DNA from: Ogataea parapolymorpha DL-1
Lineage: Eukaryota; Ascomycota; Pichiomycetes; Pichiales; Pichiaceae
Direction of reading: 5' to 3'
Assembly (NCBI RefSeq): GCF_000187245.1
Contig: NC_027860.1
Span: 1,240,001-1,304,000, forward strand
Length of the DNA: 64,000 nt
The position numbers and the translations under genes were made by a program. The notes below the pieces were generated by a model. It ran no database searches and had not been told where the DNA came from. It saw nothing but the letters and a program-made list of their open reading frames with translations. Position 1 is the stretch's first letter. Each line of letters begins with the position of its first letter. Below are positions 18,603-28,982 of the stretch, piece by piece.

Positions 18603-20957
18603 ATGGAACCTCAAATTGTGAGAATCGGAATCAAGCCTCTGCCGCTCACCTCGGCTTTGGTGAAGAGTGATCGGTTGCTGGTACAAACTTTAACTAAGAA
18701 CGGCTATAGCTGCGTGCTTCTAGCCATCACAAATCCAAGATACCGAGAAAATTGTAAAAGCTACTTCCAATCTTTCAAAGACAGCATCAAAGAAGGTGGT
18801 TTCGGGGCGGTTCCGGGGGGACTCAAAGTCCCATTCCCCAGATCAAACGAAGTCAATATTTTTACAGGGCCTCATACCGGGACTACAATCGGCATGTTGT
18901 CTCCTTGGATTGAGCTTGGCGCCAATGATCCGTTAATCAACGAGTTTTCTCTTCAGGTGCTCTCCAACGAAATAGCATATGCTCAATTTTTGGGTGTTCG
19001 CAAATTGCTACTGGCTCCACCCAAAGATTTGAATCATCTTGCTGTGTTCACCAACAGCTTAAATTCCATTTTGCATAAATTTTCTGATATTGAGATTTCT
19101 ATCTCTTTGCCTATATGTGAAGATCCCCAGACAAACCCCGCCACAGGCGAGCTTATCCCTATCATTGATCCGCTTTCGACGTGGGATATGTGGAATACCA
19201 TACGCATCCACTGCAATTATCATAGAAACTTAACGGTCAGTCTAGCATCGCCCAAACAAAATATTCCCGAACATGTTGTTAATAGGTGGCTGTTGGAGCC
19301 AATTCGATTTTACCTTATCTCGAGCTCCCGCTTTATTCCAAATTCAAAAGGTTACCCCGTGCTTAATAAATACAACCAGCTCATCATCTGGAAGATTATT
19401 CAGAAAAAAGTATTAGATCCTCCCATTTTACTCCTGCATGGAGTTGACAAGGAAAGTGATCTTATCGCTAATCTTAGAAACTCAAGTCTCGAAGACAAAT
19501 CGAGCCAGGCCTATCTCAGCGTTGACGGTAACAAAGTGTATCTTGGAGATCTATCATTTTTGGAATACCTGAAATATCTCATTAAATCAAGCCCGAGCCA
19601 TAACCAACTTTTGCCGATCGAGGAGTTTACTTTGAAAAATCTGGCAATGGCAAACCTCGATCGTTCCGAATTGAGGTCGATAAAATCTTTACAGACACCC
19701 TTACAGCCGTTGTCCGAGAACCTCAACAATGCCACTTATAAAGTGTTTGAGCAAGACCAGGCGAAATATGAGTGCTACGAGCGAGCAATGATTTCATCAC
19801 TGATGGACCTTATAAATTTGCCAAGATTCCAGCATGTAAGGAATCTACCAAATTTTGGAGCAACTGCATTTAACACTTCATCTTTAACTGTGACTGAAAA
19901 GGGCCCCGAAGCGAATGTTCAGCAATTCTTTGAATATCTCAAAATATTGGTGATCGGCCCTGGAAGAGGCCCTCTTATTGAGCGACTTTTTGCTGCCATT
20001 AAATTTCTCAATTTGGATCTAGATAAGGTGCACATTACAGCTATCGAGAAAAGTCCAACAGTCATGGTGTACTTGTCTCAGCGAAACCAGGATTTCTGGA
20101 ATGGAAAAGTGGACGTCGTGAATGCGGATGTGAGGTCATGGAAGCCTCAGGTTCCAACACAGTCTGGATTCCATTTGGTTATTAGTGAGCTACTTGGTAG
20201 CTTTGGTTGCAACGAGCTGTCCCCAGAATGTTTGTATTCGGTGGAACAGTACTGCGATCCTGACAATAGCATTTTCATCCCCAAGGAGTACACGTCTTTT
20301 GTCGCTCCTGCGATCTCCCCATCTATTTACACCAAGCTACTTGAAAGCAACGACCTGTCGAAATTTCATGCTTGCTACGTTCCGCTATGCGACGAATACG
20401 ATACTTTGTCGTCTAAATACTCCAAGCTCTGGACATTCCAGCATCCTCTTAGAAATGGCAACATGAAACGTCAAGCACATACGACATTGCACTGCCATCG
20501 CAAAGGTACGATTCATGGTCTTCTCGGTTTTTTCCAGGCAGAGCTGTACAATGGTATCATTATCTCCAACTGTCCAACCGGATCCGGCCCCAGCCCCCAC
20601 AACCTAGTATCCTGGCTACCATTTTTCATGCCTCTAGAGCAGCCGATGCAATTGACTGACGATCAGGAGCTCGCTATATTTGTGAAGCGGGACACTGCGC
20701 CAGACCGGGTTTGGTATGAGTGGTCTCTGGAATCTTACATTTATTTGGCTCTGCCTTCGGAAACCACTATATCCAGGAGCTCCAATAACTCATCATCGGT
20801 TATAGACCAGCCTGGTAGACTTAGCATGTTCAGTAGTACTGAACAAAACGGTACGAGTCGTTCATCCTTGGAAACGGAAGAATATCAGGTACGTGTGCGC
20901 ACCGGAACAACTCGAATCCACAACACAAATGGCATGTTTCACTCCATGAAACTCTGA
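18603..20957 (+). CDS. HSL7: Type II protein arginine methyltransferase HSL7 (PRMT5 family)
   Basis: Hsl7 is the yeast PRMT5. At the bud neck it works with Hsl1 to bring Swe1 to destruction in the morphogenesis checkpoint. The 784-residue protein has an N-terminal TIM-barrel-like part and then the methyltransferase core with motif I LVIGPGRGPLIER (SAM binding). The double-E loop reads SELLGSFGCNELSPECL, with both catalytic glutamates. A C-terminal beta-barrel carries RKGTIHGLLGFF. In the double-E loop a Cys replaces the Asp usual before NELSPE. The first ATG in frame is at 18603; upstream codons start only with TTG. Convergent with PIK1 (61 bp). Confidence 0.93.
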   Translation: MEPQIVRIGIKPLPLTSALVKSDRLLVQTLTKNGYSCVLLAITNPRYRENCKSYFQSFKDSIKEGGFGAVPGGLKVPFPRSNEVNIFTGPHTGTTIGMLSPWIELGANDPLINEFSLQVLSNEIAYAQFLGVRKLLLAPPKDLNHLAVFTNSLNSILHKFSDIEISISLPICEDPQTNPATGELIPIIDPLSTWDMWNTIRIHCNYHRNLTVSLASPKQNIPEHVVNRWLLEPIRFYLISSSRFIPNSKGYPVLNKYNQLIIWKIIQKKVLDPPILLLHGVDKESDLIANLRNSSLEDKSSQAYLSVDGNKVYLGDLSFLEYLKYLIKSSPSHNQLLPIEEFTLKNLAMANLDRSELRSIKSLQTPLQPLSENLNNATYKVFEQDQAKYECYERAMISSLMDLINLPRFQHVRNLPNFGATAFNTSSLTVTEKGPEANVQQFFEYLKILVIGPGRGPLIERLFAAIKFLNLDLDKVHITAIEKSPTVMVYLSQRNQDFWNGKVDVVNADVRSWKPQVPTQSGFHLVISELLGSFGCNELSPECLYSVEQYCDPDNSIFIPKEYTSFVAPAISPSIYTKLLESNDLSKFHACYVPLCDEYDTLSSKYSKLWTFQHPLRNGNMKRQAHTTLHCHRKGTIHGLLGFFQAELYNGIIISNCPTGSGPSPHNLVSWLPFFMPLEQPMQLTDDQELAIFVKRDTAPDRVWYEWSLESYIYLALPSETTISRSSNNSSSVIDQPGRLSMFSSTEQNGTSRSSLETEEYQVRVRTGTTRIHNTNGMFHSMKL

Positions 20958-21018
20958 TGTACTTTTTACTACTTGTACTCAATTAGAAATAGCTATAATT
21001 ATGCAAATGCGTCATTCT

Positions 21019-24000
21019 CTATATGTAAATACCTTGGGTCAGAAGCTGGTACTGGTCGTAGAGCCTTGTGTACATACTTCCCAAGCTCTTGTTAATCAAG
21101 ACATTGTCAATGAATAGATCCAACTCATCGTCGCTCAAATGAAGCTGGAAGCGCTGCCTCAGCTGAATGCTTGTGTTCACGCCTGCTTTGAAACATGGGA
21201 GCTGTGAATCTTTTTGCATGAGCTCCACAAGATTGACTAGAGAGTCAGCATTTCTCCTGAGCGACTTGAACGCCTGTTTCATTAAAGTTTTGAATTTTTG
21301 AAAGTAGAAAGAGTCCACACCTCCAAGAAGATCAACGTATTCCATAGTTAGCTTGAAAGGAGCGGCTTCAAATCCAACGGACCCGGGAGAATTGGAGAGG
21401 AGATAGCCAAAGTCAATGTGTATAATGTGTCCTTCCGAATCCAGCATGATGTTACCGTTGTGACGATCCTTTATTTGTAAAAGGTAACAAATGACAGAAT
21501 ACGAGGCAAGAGAAATGCAAAAGTTCTCCTGAGCAAGCTTGTATCGTGGACTGTTTTCGTCACCGAACATGCGTATAAAATGGTCTTTTAACGTCGCAAT
21601 CTCTCCACGAGGGTTTTCGTTGTTCAATGACATGTACTGAGTAAGAGACTTTTTGATGGAATGTATCGATAAAGCATTGGTGATGGTCTCCACCAAACCC
21701 GTGGTGGAAGACGTGACCAAAATTCTCATTCGTTTCACCCAAACTTTGACGTTATCACGGTACCAGATACGAGCCATAGCGTGGATCAGCTGACAAGCAA
21801 ATGCTTCCTGAGTCAGATCATCCCCTGTCTTGGCAATCACTGAAAACAAATCCCAGTTTTCAAGATGACCGTACTTCGATTCTGCCCTGATTCGAGCTTT
21901 CTTGCTATTCCAGTCCTCTCCCAAATAGCTGAGACCGGCAACTTTCAAATCGTTTGAAAGCTTACGTTCACCCGCTTCACCGCGAATTTCATTCAAGCCT
22001 TCCACCCCAAATCCATGTTGCATGGCCTTCATTGAATCTATAATGCGAGCTTTAATCTCTGCTGCTTGTGAAACTGGCATTGTGGAGGCAGGTGACTCTA
22101 ACTGAGTAAGCATCACTGCAGCAATCCTCATCTGGTTTGCCAATTCACTTTCGTTATCCAGCCCTCCCTCGTATTGAGACTTGAACGAAAGCTCTAGTTT
22201 TTTTATTTTCTCTTCAATCACATCAGTCGACGGAGAACTTAGTTCAAGCTTCAAATTGCTTGTCTTTGATTTCACAGATCTTTTTGATTTGTATGCATAT
22301 TTGTCGATTTTGTTGCTCAAGCTGACGACCGAAAAGTCAGCTAAGTCAGATTCTTCTGCTTCCCTAGTTTCCGAGAATTGTTCCCTTGAGTGGGTACTGG
22401 CTTTCATATCAAGAGAGTTCAACGAAACAGAAGACGAAGGTGCATGTGGATAAGCCAGGTCAAATCTGTATTTTTTATCACTCAATTTGAAGGTATCGTT
22501 CGCCCCTTTGTTATCTTCTAATTTGTTCAATAGTAGTTTGTTATATGCCGATTCCGGGTTGAAGTCAATGTCGTCAGCAAGATATTCAACCAGAAGCAAG
22601 TATGGGACACGCTCTGCCGAATTTAGAACAGCAGCCTCATTGACTGCAATCTTGCAAAGTCTGTGAAGTTTTCCTTTCTTATTCTTCGGCAAAAGACCAG
22701 GAATGTCGACTTCACAAGGTAAATCTTTGTTCAGCGTAGCTAATTCAGCTTTCAAGGTAGATAATCGAGCATCTTTCGGAACCTTGGCAAGCCTAATTGA
22801 AATGTTCTGTAGCGCTATCACGAATTGGGTTTCGTTTTTAAAATAGTTTGATTTGAGAAGTTTGACCTGTTGTAGTTCTGATAGGGGAACTTTATAAGAC
22901 AGTTTGGAAGATTGAGGCAAACTAGGGGAGGCCGGCTCGTCGCCATACAAACTTTCAATCTCGCTGCTATCTCTAAAATCAAATGAATTCCTTATCGAAG
23001 AAGCATATGATCCGTCTGAAGAGTACGGGATTTCGGTGTTTGAGTTATCGTTGTTGAACATGTGAAGATTGGGCATCGAAGAAACGGCATTATCATGTAG
23101 CCTTTCACTGTGATGCGTGTTGGAGTGATCAAAATGATCGCTTTGCGCTTTGAGCAAGGACAAAGATGTTTTCTTTGCCTTCAAAGACGGTCTGCTGAGA
23201 CTTGGCATGTTAATATCGGCGTACGAGTCTATCATGTCAAAGTTAAGCTGGTCTCTATGAGGGTCATTAGAATGCACAGACGATGACGAAATGCTGCGTT
23301 TCCCGCGACTCACAAGTTTCCCGTTCCTTAAATCCTCCACTTCTTCTCTTGATCTTCCCAAGAGCGCATTATTCATTGTATTCTTCTTTGTCAGGTTTTC
23401 GTTCAAGCTTTTCTTGATGTCTTTAACCACTTCAAATACAAACGACTTAAGTCGTTTTCCTTGTATTCTTACTATTGGTGCCACATATTTGGTGCTTCTA
23501 GGAACACTTGCTCCTGATATCAAGGAAGTCGCTAAAATTATGGAGGGTGCAACATTTTCCTTGAAAGATTTATGAAGCTCGTGCTTGCTGACAACGCCAG
23601 ATGATGAAGTAGCAGAAGAGGTAATTGTATGCTGATTATTGGAAAAGTTAAACAATTGATATTGTAGATCATTGAGCATTCTTTTGCAAGTTTGGAAACC
23701 AACGCTTTCAGGTTGTTTACTGAGGTCCTGGAGCAAAGCCTGTAAGTGCCAAAATGTGATCAAGCTGCAGTGCACATCTCTTAAACATAAAGTTCGCAAC
23801 ATCTCTTCGAGAGCCACCGATTCCGTCTCCACCGTGATCAGCAGTTGAAGAAATTGAGGGATGAAAAACCTGAGCTCGCCGATGGGATATCGAGATGCTC
23901 TCTGGCATAGAAAATAATGTATTCCAATGTTGTCGGCGTACTTTTGAAGGTAGCTCAGACACTGATACAAATCAAAATCTGGAGAATTGACTAACTCCAA

Positions 24001-24039
24001 GAGCAGCTCGTAATTACTTTCGCTGTCTGGACTGTCCAT
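21019..24039 (-). CDS. PIK1: Phosphatidylinositol 4-kinase PIK1
   Basis: Pik1 makes PI4P at the Golgi and in the nucleus and is essential for secretion. The 1006-residue protein begins with a helical lipid-kinase-unique region (about 1-130). A basic/hydrophobic segment at about residues 155-220 follows, where Frequenin (Frq1) binds in the family. A long disordered Ser-rich middle comes next. The kinase domain (about 690-1000) has the catalytic loop QIKDRHNGNIML and the metal motif HIDFGYLLSNSPG, then GFEAAPFKLTMEYVDLLGG, typical of type III-beta PI4-kinases. The ATG at 24037-24039 is the only sensible start. It shares a 284-bp divergent promoter with TAF2. Confidence 0.95.
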   Translation of the reverse strand: MDSPDSESNYELLLELVNSPDFDLYQCLSYLQKYADNIGIHYFLCQRASRYPIGELRFFIPQFLQLLITVETESVALEEMLRTLCLRDVHCSLITFWHLQALLQDLSKQPESVGFQTCKRMLNDLQYQLFNFSNNQHTITSSATSSSGVVSKHELHKSFKENVAPSIILATSLISGASVPRSTKYVAPIVRIQGKRLKSFVFEVVKDIKKSLNENLTKKNTMNNALLGRSREEVEDLRNGKLVSRGKRSISSSSVHSNDPHRDQLNFDMIDSYADINMPSLSRPSLKAKKTSLSLLKAQSDHFDHSNTHHSERLHDNAVSSMPNLHMFNNDNSNTEIPYSSDGSYASSIRNSFDFRDSSEIESLYGDEPASPSLPQSSKLSYKVPLSELQQVKLLKSNYFKNETQFVIALQNISIRLAKVPKDARLSTLKAELATLNKDLPCEVDIPGLLPKNKKGKLHRLCKIAVNEAAVLNSAERVPYLLLVEYLADDIDFNPESAYNKLLLNKLEDNKGANDTFKLSDKKYRFDLAYPHAPSSSVSLNSLDMKASTHSREQFSETREAEESDLADFSVVSLSNKIDKYAYKSKRSVKSKTSNLKLELSSPSTDVIEEKIKKLELSFKSQYEGGLDNESELANQMRIAAVMLTQLESPASTMPVSQAAEIKARIIDSMKAMQHGFGVEGLNEIRGEAGERKLSNDLKVAGLSYLGEDWNSKKARIRAESKYGHLENWDLFSVIAKTGDDLTQEAFACQLIHAMARIWYRDNVKVWVKRMRILVTSSTTGLVETITNALSIHSIKKSLTQYMSLNNENPRGEIATLKDHFIRMFGDENSPRYKLAQENFCISLASYSVICYLLQIKDRHNGNIMLDSEGHIIHIDFGYLLSNSPGSVGFEAAPFKLTMEYVDLLGGVDSFYFQKFKTLMKQAFKSLRRNADSLVNLVELMQKDSQLPCFKAGVNTSIQLRQRFQLHLSDDELDLFIDNVLINKSLGSMYTRLYDQYQLLTQGIYI

Positions 24040-24323
24040 AGTTAAGCTATCAAAGAGTTGATTGTCCTGGATCTATTTATTTCCGCATAAACCGTAAACG
24101 GGTATCCAATTGACAGATATTGACACTTGGGTTCTCGTGACAGTGTCTTAAGCCCAAGTTTATAATATAGTAATGATCTTCAGTCTAAAACAAAAGTATT
24201 TGTTGCCCGGGTTAAAAGAACATGTAAATAAATTCGATCTTATGTACATCTTTGCACCATAGAGTTTCGGAGCCAGCTAAAGAAAACAAAAAATAAAGTC
24301 GTTTTCAACCGTTTTCCAATACC

Positions 24324-27300
24324 ATGTCGCAAGACCACCCGTCGGTAACCTCGCGTTTTACACCGAAGTCATATGCGACACCAAGGAGGCATCATAAATA
24401 TGATACTGATGATTTACCATCACAGCCTATCAAAATTGGGTATCAAAAAGTCACTTTAGACATTGATTTGGCAGAGCAGTCAGTGCATGGAGAGACTGAA
24501 TTGACCGTTCTTCCACTCAATGCTAGTGTCAGGCAGGTAAAACTAGACTGTAGAGGAATGCAAATAAAGGACATTACAGTGAATGGCAAAAAGGCAAGCT
24601 ACCATTATGGTGACTTCTTCCAAAACGATGAGTATCTCAATGACACAGAAAACCCAGTGCTGGCCAACTATAAATACAACCCAAATTATGACACACATTC
24701 CGAAGTGGTAAAGCTACAACAACACCATTTCTACAGATCCAGGTTCTATCCATTGTTTTCAGATCAGAATAATCAAGCGAATCCTTCCTCGTCGTACCCA
24801 GAGAACACATCGGAATTGGTAGTATACGTTCCAGATTCTATCAAATTAAGGCTTCACGACCCAACGTCAAAACAAACTTTTTCACCCAACGTCAATTCTG
24901 CCCGGTCGCACACGCCTTTGACTACCAATGCTATGATGAGCTCTGATAAAGTATACACTCCGTTGAATATCAAAATTAGTTACCTGATCAGGAACTCGAA
25001 AAATGGATTACTATTCCATGGAGGAAACGGCACAACGATCCCGAAAGATCGGTGGTTTTGCTACACCTCGAACAATGATCTGGGATGCAGTGCTAGCTCG
25101 TGGGTTCCTTGTATAGACAACTTTTACGAAAAACCTGCTTGGGACATAAACATAATTGTGCCTAAAACGGTGGGTGACATAGGAGAGACCAAATTGGTTG
25201 GCTCCGATGAAGCTAGGAAGGCTTTAAGAAGAATGGAAACTGAAGAAGACGAAATGGATGAAGAACAAGAAGAGCGCAATGATACTCCATTGGTAGTGGC
25301 GGTTCCAGATTTGATCGGTGTCAAAGAATCGCCGTCTCCTCTAGATGTCGGCAAAAAGGTGATTAACTTTCAATTTTACAATCCAGTTCCTGCTCATCAC
25401 CTGGGCTTTGCCGTGGGCGCGTTCGAAAGCTGTCCAATCTTGGACGTTAAGCCAGGTACTGATGAGTTGGTCCCTTCCAATGCCCTGGCAAATCTCGCTG
25501 ACAATGACATTAACAATGCCACGAACTTCTCTGCTGAATCCAACTCGAATAAGGTGCCGACCATGCTTTACTTCTTGCCTGGCCGGAAGGAGGAAGTTCT
25601 GAACACAACAGTTGCAATGTACAAAATGTTTGATTTCTACTCTAAAGAATTTGGCTCATTCCCATTCCCCAGCTACACGATGGTCTATGTCGATGACATG
25701 GCTTGCGACTCCTGTGCATTTGCTGGTATGACAATCATGTCTTCGAAATTGCTGTACAGTCCAAAATTGATAGAACCCATCTTTGATGTGACAGAAAAGC
25801 TGGCAGTTGCTCTGTCTGAGCAATATTCCGGGATCAACGTTCTTCCGAAATCCTTGAATGACTTCTGGCTGGTAATTGGTATTTCGTACTTCATGGCAGG
25901 TCAGTTTCTGAAAAAGCTTTTTGGTGTCAACCGATACAGATACGAAGTCAAACTGCGCACCGATTACCTTTGTGAAATCGATATCGGAAAAAGGCCTTTG
26001 GCCAATCAGTTGTTTCGCTTTCCGATAAGCCTCTCCCAAGATATGGAATTTATAAGGCTAAAAGCTCCTTTGATAATGTTCATTTTGGATCGCCGAATGA
26101 CTAAGACTGATAAGTCATTTGGGCTGTCTCGTGTCATCCCCAAGATTTTTCTCCAAGCTATGTCAGGGGATTTGCTTAACGGAAATTGTTTGTCGACCGC
26201 CCACTTCCACCATGTTTGCGAGAAGGTGGCTCATCATAAGCTTGAGTCATTTTTCCAAAATTGGATACATAGTTGTGGAGTTCCAATTTTTCAAGTGACG
26301 CAAAGATTCAATAAGAAGAGAATGTTCATCGAGATGAGCATCCGCCAGATACAAAAGAATAATAAGTTGGAAACAAACGACGAACTGCAAATGGACATAA
26401 ACTCAAAAGAAACTTTGAGGAAGCAGCATCAGAGAGAGCATTTCGTCGATGAGGCTAATAAGTTTTTATCTGAAGAAGAGACTTTCTCTGCCCCGAATGT
26501 GTTCACTGGCCCTATAACTATCCGTATCCACGAAGCAGATGGTACACCGTATGAGCATATTGTTGACATCAAGGATCCCGTCACCAAGTTGGATATACAA
26601 TATAACACAAAGTACAGAAGATCTAAAAGAAGGAAAGAAGAAGATCAAGAAGAAGCTGAGAGAAAGGAAAGAGAAAGGGAAAAGAGAGAAAGGGATAAAT
26701 TGAGGAAAGAACGAGAAAAGGACAAATTGCGTGGTGACGATGATGAACCAACGGTGAAGAAGTTGGGAGACGTGTTCATGAAACCGAAGGATCTAGAAGA
26801 TTGGGGTTTTACTGAAAAACAAAAAATCGAAGAAAATGACTATGAAATCCTTGGAGACGCCTTCGAATGGCTGCGTGTGGATGCAGACTTTGAATGGATT
26901 TGCAAGGTCTATATCAATTTGAATGAAAACATGTTTGAATCCCAGTTGAGACAAGACCGAGATGTGGAAGCACAGTTAGAAAGTGTCAAGTTTTTTTCGG
27001 AGTCATTGCACCCATCAATCTATTTTGCAACGGTTTTGATGAGAACCATACTTGATAAACGGTATTTCTATGGCGTAAGGGCCGAAGCGGCTTTAGGACT
27101 AGCAAAACTTTCAAAGGAGGATAACGATCATCTAGGAATGAGATTTTTGCTCAAAGCTTACAAGTACTTTTATTGTTACAACAACACCATATCGAAAGGA
27201 TATCCTGAGCTGGACCCAAATGAATATTTACCGCTGCCTAACGACTTTTCGGAATTCAGTGACTACTTTGTCATGAAAGCCATTGTGACTGGTTTGTCAA

Positions 27301-28955
27301 CCGTGACAAATAAAAATGGCGACAGTCCGATTGAATTGAAGAAAATCATGCTCAATATTTTGAAATTCAATGACAATAATAATAACTACTTTGATGATTC
27401 CTTTTATCTTGCCAACTTCATTACTTGTTTGACAAATTTGATAGTCAGCTCAAATAAAAAAATCCCGAACCACAATGAATCCCATGTTGAGATGGACCAA
27501 AGAAATCTTACAGACCCTACCGAAAAGTTCCTAATTGAATCCATTGTGGAGATAAATAGGGCCGCAAAGATGGACCAATGGTCTCCCTCCTATCATCATA
27601 TTGTTACAGTGACAATGCTTCAAGAGAAAGTGCGTTTGGCCCTACTAGGCCTTGTTGACCTCTCCTATATTGACTTGATTCCATACACTAGACCGTTTTA
27701 CGATTCAGATATTAGACTCAGAGCCTTTGAAAGTCTTTTGCTCTTAGGTGGTCTGAGAAACTCGCACGTTCTGTCACTATTCTTCACAACTCTAAAGCTT
27801 GAGACTTCCCATTACCTTCGTCACCATTTGATACTTGCTCTTATGCGAGCAGTAGGCGCGGCTGCCGTGGACGGAGTGTTTCCTAACCTCGAAGACGATG
27901 AGTTCTTCAGAGCGAAAAAAGGTGATTCCGACGAAAAGAATAACACCCTCGTAATTGTGGAGGACAGTGGAGCAGGTAATGAAATGAAGACCCGACGCGA
28001 CCAGCTATCTCGACTCACCATGAAAGGAGCATTGGACATTCTTCGCAGGGACTTGAGCATAGGTACGGGACTACGCAAAGAACTTTGGCTGGCAATTCAT
28101 TCGTGCTTGCTGTCTGTGAGTGCGAAACGAAATTTATTTGATGTTATAGAAGTCATCTTCGAAGCCATTGACTCTTTCAAGGTCACCACAAAACTTCCGA
28201 ACGAGAGGAAGTTGGTTGCTAAGGTCACTGATGTTAGTATTGAGCCTCATTCTGAGACGTACAAGGTGACATTCAAAAGACAAGGGAGACTTAAAATTCA
28301 GATTCCAACTATCAAGCTCAAGGTCACTGATAATAGCAGCTCTCGCTCCACGCAGAAGCCAAAACGCTCCTCTGTTTCAGAGCCATCTTCAGATCCAAGG
28401 GCTCCAAGGGAAAAATTCGAAGTCAAATTCAAGTATAGAAAACTTTCCAACAGAAGGCGTGTGGCATACGATATCATTCAAACCGATAATCAATCACCTC
28501 TTCGCTACGTGCGTTTCCAAATGTTTGAAAAGAAAGTTTTGGTGTCCAACGATGAGAACTTTGGTGAACTAAAGAGCTTGCCGGTCAAATTGAAAATCAA
28601 CCCTGAAAAGCTGCGCCAGCTTAATCCAGTTAAGACAGAACCTAGTACCACCCTTTCCGCTCCAGAGTCAGCTCCAGAGTCAAACGGTTACTCTCAGTAT
28701 GGAGAAGATGTCCAGAATAATTATATTCCAGGAAGCCAAGCAATGGACACTTCGGAAAAAATAGAAGCTGGTGATGACGTCGCATCTAATCCTGGTGACT
28801 CAAGGAGGACCTCTCTTGATAGAGTGCCCCCATTAAAGACCGAGCCAGGAGCTTCCGGAATAGAAATTGGAGCTTCGGCTGATCCTGAGAGGATCTCTAC
28901 GCAAAGTCGCTCGGCAACGCCTTCATTGCCAAAGATTAAGCTCAAACTGAAATAG
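24324..28955 (+). CDS. TAF2: TFIID subunit TAF2
   Basis: TAF2 is the TFIID subunit that contacts the initiator/downstream DNA. The 1543-residue protein starts with an M1-aminopeptidase-like region: KIGYQKVTLDIDLAEQSVHGETELTVLP, split by an insertion, then WVPCIDNFYEKPAWDINIIVPK and FGSFPFPSYTMVYVDD. The zinc-binding HEXXH is absent. Where it would lie the sequence reads KLAVALSEQYSG, so it is a dead enzyme fold as in all TAF2s. A highly charged KERE-rich linker (about 770-820) is followed by HEAT repeats and a disordered tail. The tail has several KLKL-type basic motifs and ends PKIKLKLK. It is longer than the baker's-yeast protein (about 1400 residues). Convergent with NVJ2 (27 bp). Confidence 0.92.
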   Translation: MSQDHPSVTSRFTPKSYATPRRHHKYDTDDLPSQPIKIGYQKVTLDIDLAEQSVHGETELTVLPLNASVRQVKLDCRGMQIKDITVNGKKASYHYGDFFQNDEYLNDTENPVLANYKYNPNYDTHSEVVKLQQHHFYRSRFYPLFSDQNNQANPSSSYPENTSELVVYVPDSIKLRLHDPTSKQTFSPNVNSARSHTPLTTNAMMSSDKVYTPLNIKISYLIRNSKNGLLFHGGNGTTIPKDRWFCYTSNNDLGCSASSWVPCIDNFYEKPAWDINIIVPKTVGDIGETKLVGSDEARKALRRMETEEDEMDEEQEERNDTPLVVAVPDLIGVKESPSPLDVGKKVINFQFYNPVPAHHLGFAVGAFESCPILDVKPGTDELVPSNALANLADNDINNATNFSAESNSNKVPTMLYFLPGRKEEVLNTTVAMYKMFDFYSKEFGSFPFPSYTMVYVDDMACDSCAFAGMTIMSSKLLYSPKLIEPIFDVTEKLAVALSEQYSGINVLPKSLNDFWLVIGISYFMAGQFLKKLFGVNRYRYEVKLRTDYLCEIDIGKRPLANQLFRFPISLSQDMEFIRLKAPLIMFILDRRMTKTDKSFGLSRVIPKIFLQAMSGDLLNGNCLSTAHFHHVCEKVAHHKLESFFQNWIHSCGVPIFQVTQRFNKKRMFIEMSIRQIQKNNKLETNDELQMDINSKETLRKQHQREHFVDEANKFLSEEETFSAPNVFTGPITIRIHEADGTPYEHIVDIKDPVTKLDIQYNTKYRRSKRRKEEDQEEAERKEREREKRERDKLRKEREKDKLRGDDDEPTVKKLGDVFMKPKDLEDWGFTEKQKIEENDYEILGDAFEWLRVDADFEWICKVYINLNENMFESQLRQDRDVEAQLESVKFFSESLHPSIYFATVLMRTILDKRYFYGVRAEAALGLAKLSKEDNDHLGMRFLLKAYKYFYCYNNTISKGYPELDPNEYLPLPNDFSEFSDYFVMKAIVTGLSTVTNKNGDSPIELKKIMLNILKFNDNNNNYFDDSFYLANFITCLTNLIVSSNKKIPNHNESHVEMDQRNLTDPTEKFLIESIVEINRAAKMDQWSPSYHHIVTVTMLQEKVRLALLGLVDLSYIDLIPYTRPFYDSDIRLRAFESLLLLGGLRNSHVLSLFFTTLKLETSHYLRHHLILALMRAVGAAAVDGVFPNLEDDEFFRAKKGDSDEKNNTLVIVEDSGAGNEMKTRRDQLSRLTMKGALDILRRDLSIGTGLRKELWLAIHSCLLSVSAKRNLFDVIEVIFEAIDSFKVTTKLPNERKLVAKVTDVSIEPHSETYKVTFKRQGRLKIQIPTIKLKVTDNSSSRSTQKPKRSSVSEPSSDPRAPREKFEVKFKYRKLSNRRRVAYDIIQTDNQSPLRYVRFQMFEKKVLVSNDENFGELKSLPVKLKINPEKLRQLNPVKTEPSTTLSAPESAPESNGYSQYGEDVQNNYIPGSQAMDTSEKIEAGDDVASNPGDSRRTSLDRVPPLKTEPGASGIEIGASADPERISTQSRSATPSLPKIKLKLK

Positions 28956-28982
28956 CGTGTACTATTATAAACATAATGTATA

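Noticed and set aside
24125..24159. Inverted repeat ACTTGGG...CCCAAGT in the PIK1-TAF2 promoter
   Set aside because: Seven base pairs with a 21-base loop is not unusual by chance in a 284-bp AT-rich region.
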